Shown here: positions 6,064 to 7,656 of the stretch, one piece after another
Layout: each line of letters begins with the position of its first letter
Numbering within the stretch: the first letter of the stretch is position 1
Source: an uncultured Bacillaceae bacterium
Lineage (GTDB): Bacteria; Bacillota; Bacilli; Bacillales; Pradoshiaceae
DNA: 7,656 bases
NCBI GenBank assembly: GCA_904501845.1
Contig: CAJGCH010000144.1
Span: 1 to 7,656 of the forward strand
Reading direction: 5' to 3'
Program-made: the position numbers and the translations under genes
Notes under the pieces: generated by a model
What the model saw: the letters and a program-made list of their open reading frames with translations, nothing else
Databases searched by the model: none
Told to the model about the DNA's origin: nothing

Positions 6064-6106
6064 AAAAAAGACCTTTGCCTAGTAATAGATTACTGGCAAA
6101 GGTCTT
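6064..6106 (-). terminator. Riboswitch-controlled intrinsic terminator before ykoY
   Basis: On the minus strand, AAGACCTTTGCC (6106-6095) pairs perfectly with GGCAAAGGTCTT (6079-6068). An inner 5-bp helix AGTAA/TTACT follows with a 4-nt loop and one bulged A, then a run of six T (6069-6064). The CCTTTG of its 5' arm is the same segment that closes aptamer helix P1, so hairpin and aptamer cannot both be complete. Confidence 0.92.
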
Positions 6107-6204
6107 GCTAAGCATTTGTACTAATAAATGCCAACAAAGCCGATGGATTCAATCCACGTAATGACGACTTTGTTTTAGGTTTCCCTAACGCTACTCCCCT
6201 TTGA
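6097..6204 (-). promoter_or_regulatory. yybP-ykoY (Mn2+) riboswitch aptamer
   Basis: Read on the minus strand, the conserved core is present: CAAAGG (6203-6198) pairs with CCTTTG (6102-6097) as P1, followed by GGAGTAGC (6197-6190). A TTAGG-GAAA-CCTAA hairpin comes next. ACAAAG then pairs with CTTTGT around an inner TGGAT/ATCCA stem, a GCATTT/AAATGC hairpin follows, and finally TTAGCAAGACC. This is the RF00080 pattern, known to bind Mn2+ between two docked loops. When Mn2+ holds P1 together, the terminator's 5' arm is occupied and ykoY is transcribed, so this reads as an ON switch. Its position directly before a TerC-family gene is the classic context. Confidence 0.93.
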
Positions 6205-6230
6205 TTGGGTTCATATTGGTTTGTATGTTT

Positions 6231-6259
6231 ATTATAGGGGCAATCCTAAACTTCTGCAA
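6231..6259 (-). promoter_or_regulatory. Sigma-A promoter of the ykoY riboswitch transcript
   Basis: On the minus strand, TTGCAG (6259-6254) and a perfect TATAAT (6236-6231) are 17 bases apart. The start would be near 6224, about 20 bases before the aptamer. The -35 matches only in its TTG, but spacing and -10 are ideal. Confidence 0.75.
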
Positions 6260-6298
6260 GTATAATATTTTCCTGCCTATTAATTGCATCTAATAACC

Positions 6299-7656
6299 TT
6301 AGGATTTGGTCTTCCTGATTAATTTAAGGTATTCCTTCAGCACCCCGCCTAAGGAAGGAGATTTCTTGAAATTCGAAACAAGAAGATTGCGGAATGATTC
6401 ATATTTTCCTTCATATGGGTACCACTGTATCTCCGACTTCTTATATCCCAGGTCCTCCATGACCGCTTTCTCATGGCAGAACATCCGGATTCCGTTCTCG
6501 CCATGATACCTTCCTAATCCGCTCTCTTTCTGACCGCCAAACGGCAAATGGTTGTTCGCGACGGTAACGAGTACATCATTGATTAGAACGGCTCCTGATT
6601 GCAGTCTGGACGCGACCCTTCTAGCCTGCTCTTTATTCTCGGACCATACACTTGCATTCAGTCCATACCTGGATTCATTAGCCATGCTGACCGCTTCATC
6701 CTCCCCATTGACTGCTATGATAGGCAATACAGGACCAAACGTCTCCTCTTGCATGATGGACATATCTTCCCTTACATCTGTCAACACCATCGGCTTTATA
6801 TACATGGATTCAGGATCCCAATCAGATGGATGTTTTCCCGCAAGGAGACGGGCTCCTTTTTGAAGAGCTTCCTCGACTTGTTTCTTAACAATATCAATTT
6901 GCATGCGAGAAGCCATGGAACCTATATCATCTTCAGGTCCCGACCCTTGCCTTAAGTTATTGACGATAGGGAGCAATTCCTCAATGAATGGTTCCATCAC
7001 TTCTTCTTCAATGATAAGCCTTTCTACGCTCATGCAAACCTGTCCGCTATTGGTAAAAGCTCCCCACGCCGCTCCTTCAGCCGCCCGTTTCAGGTTAGCA
7101 TCCTTCAGGACGATCATCGGGTCCTTGCCGCCCAGCTCTAGTGTCGTTGGAATCAAGTCCTTTGCTGCTGTTTGCTGGATGATTTTCCCCGTGGCCACCG
7201 ATCCGGTGAAAAAGATGTAATCTGGTTTTGAATTTGTCAGACGTGCTCCAAGTTCTTTCCCCCCATGAGCAACTTGAACGACATTCGGCGGAAAATCCGC
7301 TTTCGCAAATAACGATTCAATCAGTTTACCAACAGCAGGCGTGACTTCTGATGGTTTCAATATGACGGTGTTTCCCGCAGCAAGTGCGGACAGCATCGGC
7401 GATAAGGATAACAAAAAAGGATAATTCCAAGGAGAAATGACGAGCACAGTGCCCATTGGCATATATTCCACAAAGGATTTTTTGCCCATAAGCAGAAACG
7501 GTGTTTTTACCTTTTGACTGCAGAGGGATTGTTCCGCATGCTTCTCAATATGAAGCATCGCATCTAGTGAAGGCATGATATCTGCAACAAGGGCATCCGT
7601 TCTGACCTTTCCCACATCTTTGGCAATCAAATCGGCAATTTCATCGATTTGTTCAA
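6299..7656 (-). CDS. NAD(P)-dependent aldehyde dehydrogenase (5' end outside window)
   Basis: The frame stays open to the window edge. A TTG at 7630 is not a convincing start, because the upstream codons (EQIDEIADL) continue a normal ALDH helix. About 452 residues are present, and roughly 90-100 are missing. The enzyme oxidises an aldehyde to the acid with NAD(P)+ in the cytoplasm. Counting from 7630: 'PWNYP' (67-71), nucleotide-binding 'FTGSVATGK' (141-149), catalytic Glu165 in 'LELGGK', catalytic Cys199 in 'NSGQVC', and 'EETFGP' (295-300). The Glu-Cys distance of 34 is that of the family. 'LPFGGQKESGLGR' (362-374) is the usual C-terminal landmark. About 45 residues follow the normal end of the fold, a tail rich in Lys and aromatics. 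The substrate cannot be told from sequence; it is one of the broad-range or YwdH/coniferyl-aldehyde-like ALDHs. No terminator follows the TAA stop. Confidence 0.93.
   Translation of the reverse strand, partial: EQIDEIADLIAKDVGKVRTDALVADIMPSLDAMLHIEKHAEQSLCSQKVKTPFLLMGKKSFVEYMPMGTVLVISPWNYPFLLSLSPMLSALAAGNTVILKPSEVTPAVGKLIESLFAKADFPPNVVQVAHGGKELGARLTNSKPDYIFFTGSVATGKIIQQTAAKDLIPTTLELGGKDPMIVLKDANLKRAAEGAAWGAFTNSGQVCMSVERLIIEEEVMEPFIEELLPIVNNLRQGSGPEDDIGSMASRMQIDIVKKQVEEALQKGARLLAGKHPSDWDPESMYIKPMVLTDVREDMSIMQEETFGPVLPIIAVNGEDEAVSMANESRYGLNASVWSENKEQARRVASRLQSGAVLINDVLVTVANNHLPFGGQKESGLGRYHGENGIRMFCHEKAVMEDLGYKKSEIQWYPYEGKYESFRNLLVSNFKKSPSLGGVLKEYLKLIRKTKS

Noticed and set aside
1..7656. Mobile elements, CRISPR repeats, phage or toxin-antitoxin genes, tRNA or rRNA
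   Set aside because: I saw no transposase-like or integrase-like protein, no regularly spaced repeats, and no cloverleaf or rRNA-like stretches. All hairpins found are explained as terminators or the riboswitch.

Overview
The window looks like chromosome from an endospore-forming Firmicute of the Bacillaceae. Evidence seen directly: an alpha/beta-type small acid-soluble spore protein (SspD-like), a SigI/RsgI sigma/anti-sigma pair, a TerC-family gene behind a yybP-ykoY (Mn2+) riboswitch, AT-rich spacers, strong AGGAGG-type ribosome binding sites and U-tract hairpin terminators. As I recall the Bacillus subtilis map, it carries the same ykoY - sigI - rsgI - sspD order. The flanking genes here (a radical SAM protein and an aldehyde dehydrogenase) differ, so this is a related genus or species rather than B. 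subtilis.

Layout. Left part, plus strand: the 3' end of a membrane acyltransferase (1-492, cut by the window edge), a hairpin, then a 584-aa B12-binding-type radical SAM protein (639-2393) with its own terminator. A small basic protein of unknown function lies on the minus strand (2448-2618). Divergent from it, sspD (2810-3004, plus) has a candidate forespore sigma-G promoter. A 15-bp hairpin separates sspD from the convergent sigI-rsgI operon.

Middle, minus strand: sigI (4238-4984) and rsgI (3057-4241) overlap by 4 bases. SigI is an alternative sigma factor, and RsgI is its one-pass membrane anti-sigma partner with a long disordered outer tail. In B. subtilis this pair responds to heat and cell-wall stress. 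Upstream are a C-rich/CGTA candidate SigI autoregulatory promoter and two candidate housekeeping promoters. In this RsgI the Asn-Pro pair that RsgI proteins use for self-cleavage aligns with Glu-Ser, which is the most unusual observation in the window.

Right part, minus strand: a TerC-family membrane protein (ykoY/meeY, 5238-6017) with a complete regulatory leader, namely a sigma-A promoter, a Mn2+ aptamer, and a terminator whose 5' arm overlaps aptamer helix P1. An aldehyde dehydrogenase (6299 to beyond 7656) lies upstream of it. I see no terminator between the two, so read-through from the dehydrogenase would also pass the riboswitch.

I found no mobile elements, CRISPR arrays, tRNA or rRNA genes, and no clear sign of a novel defence or accessory system. 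Apart from the RsgI variant and two genes of unknown function, the window is ordinary core chromosome.
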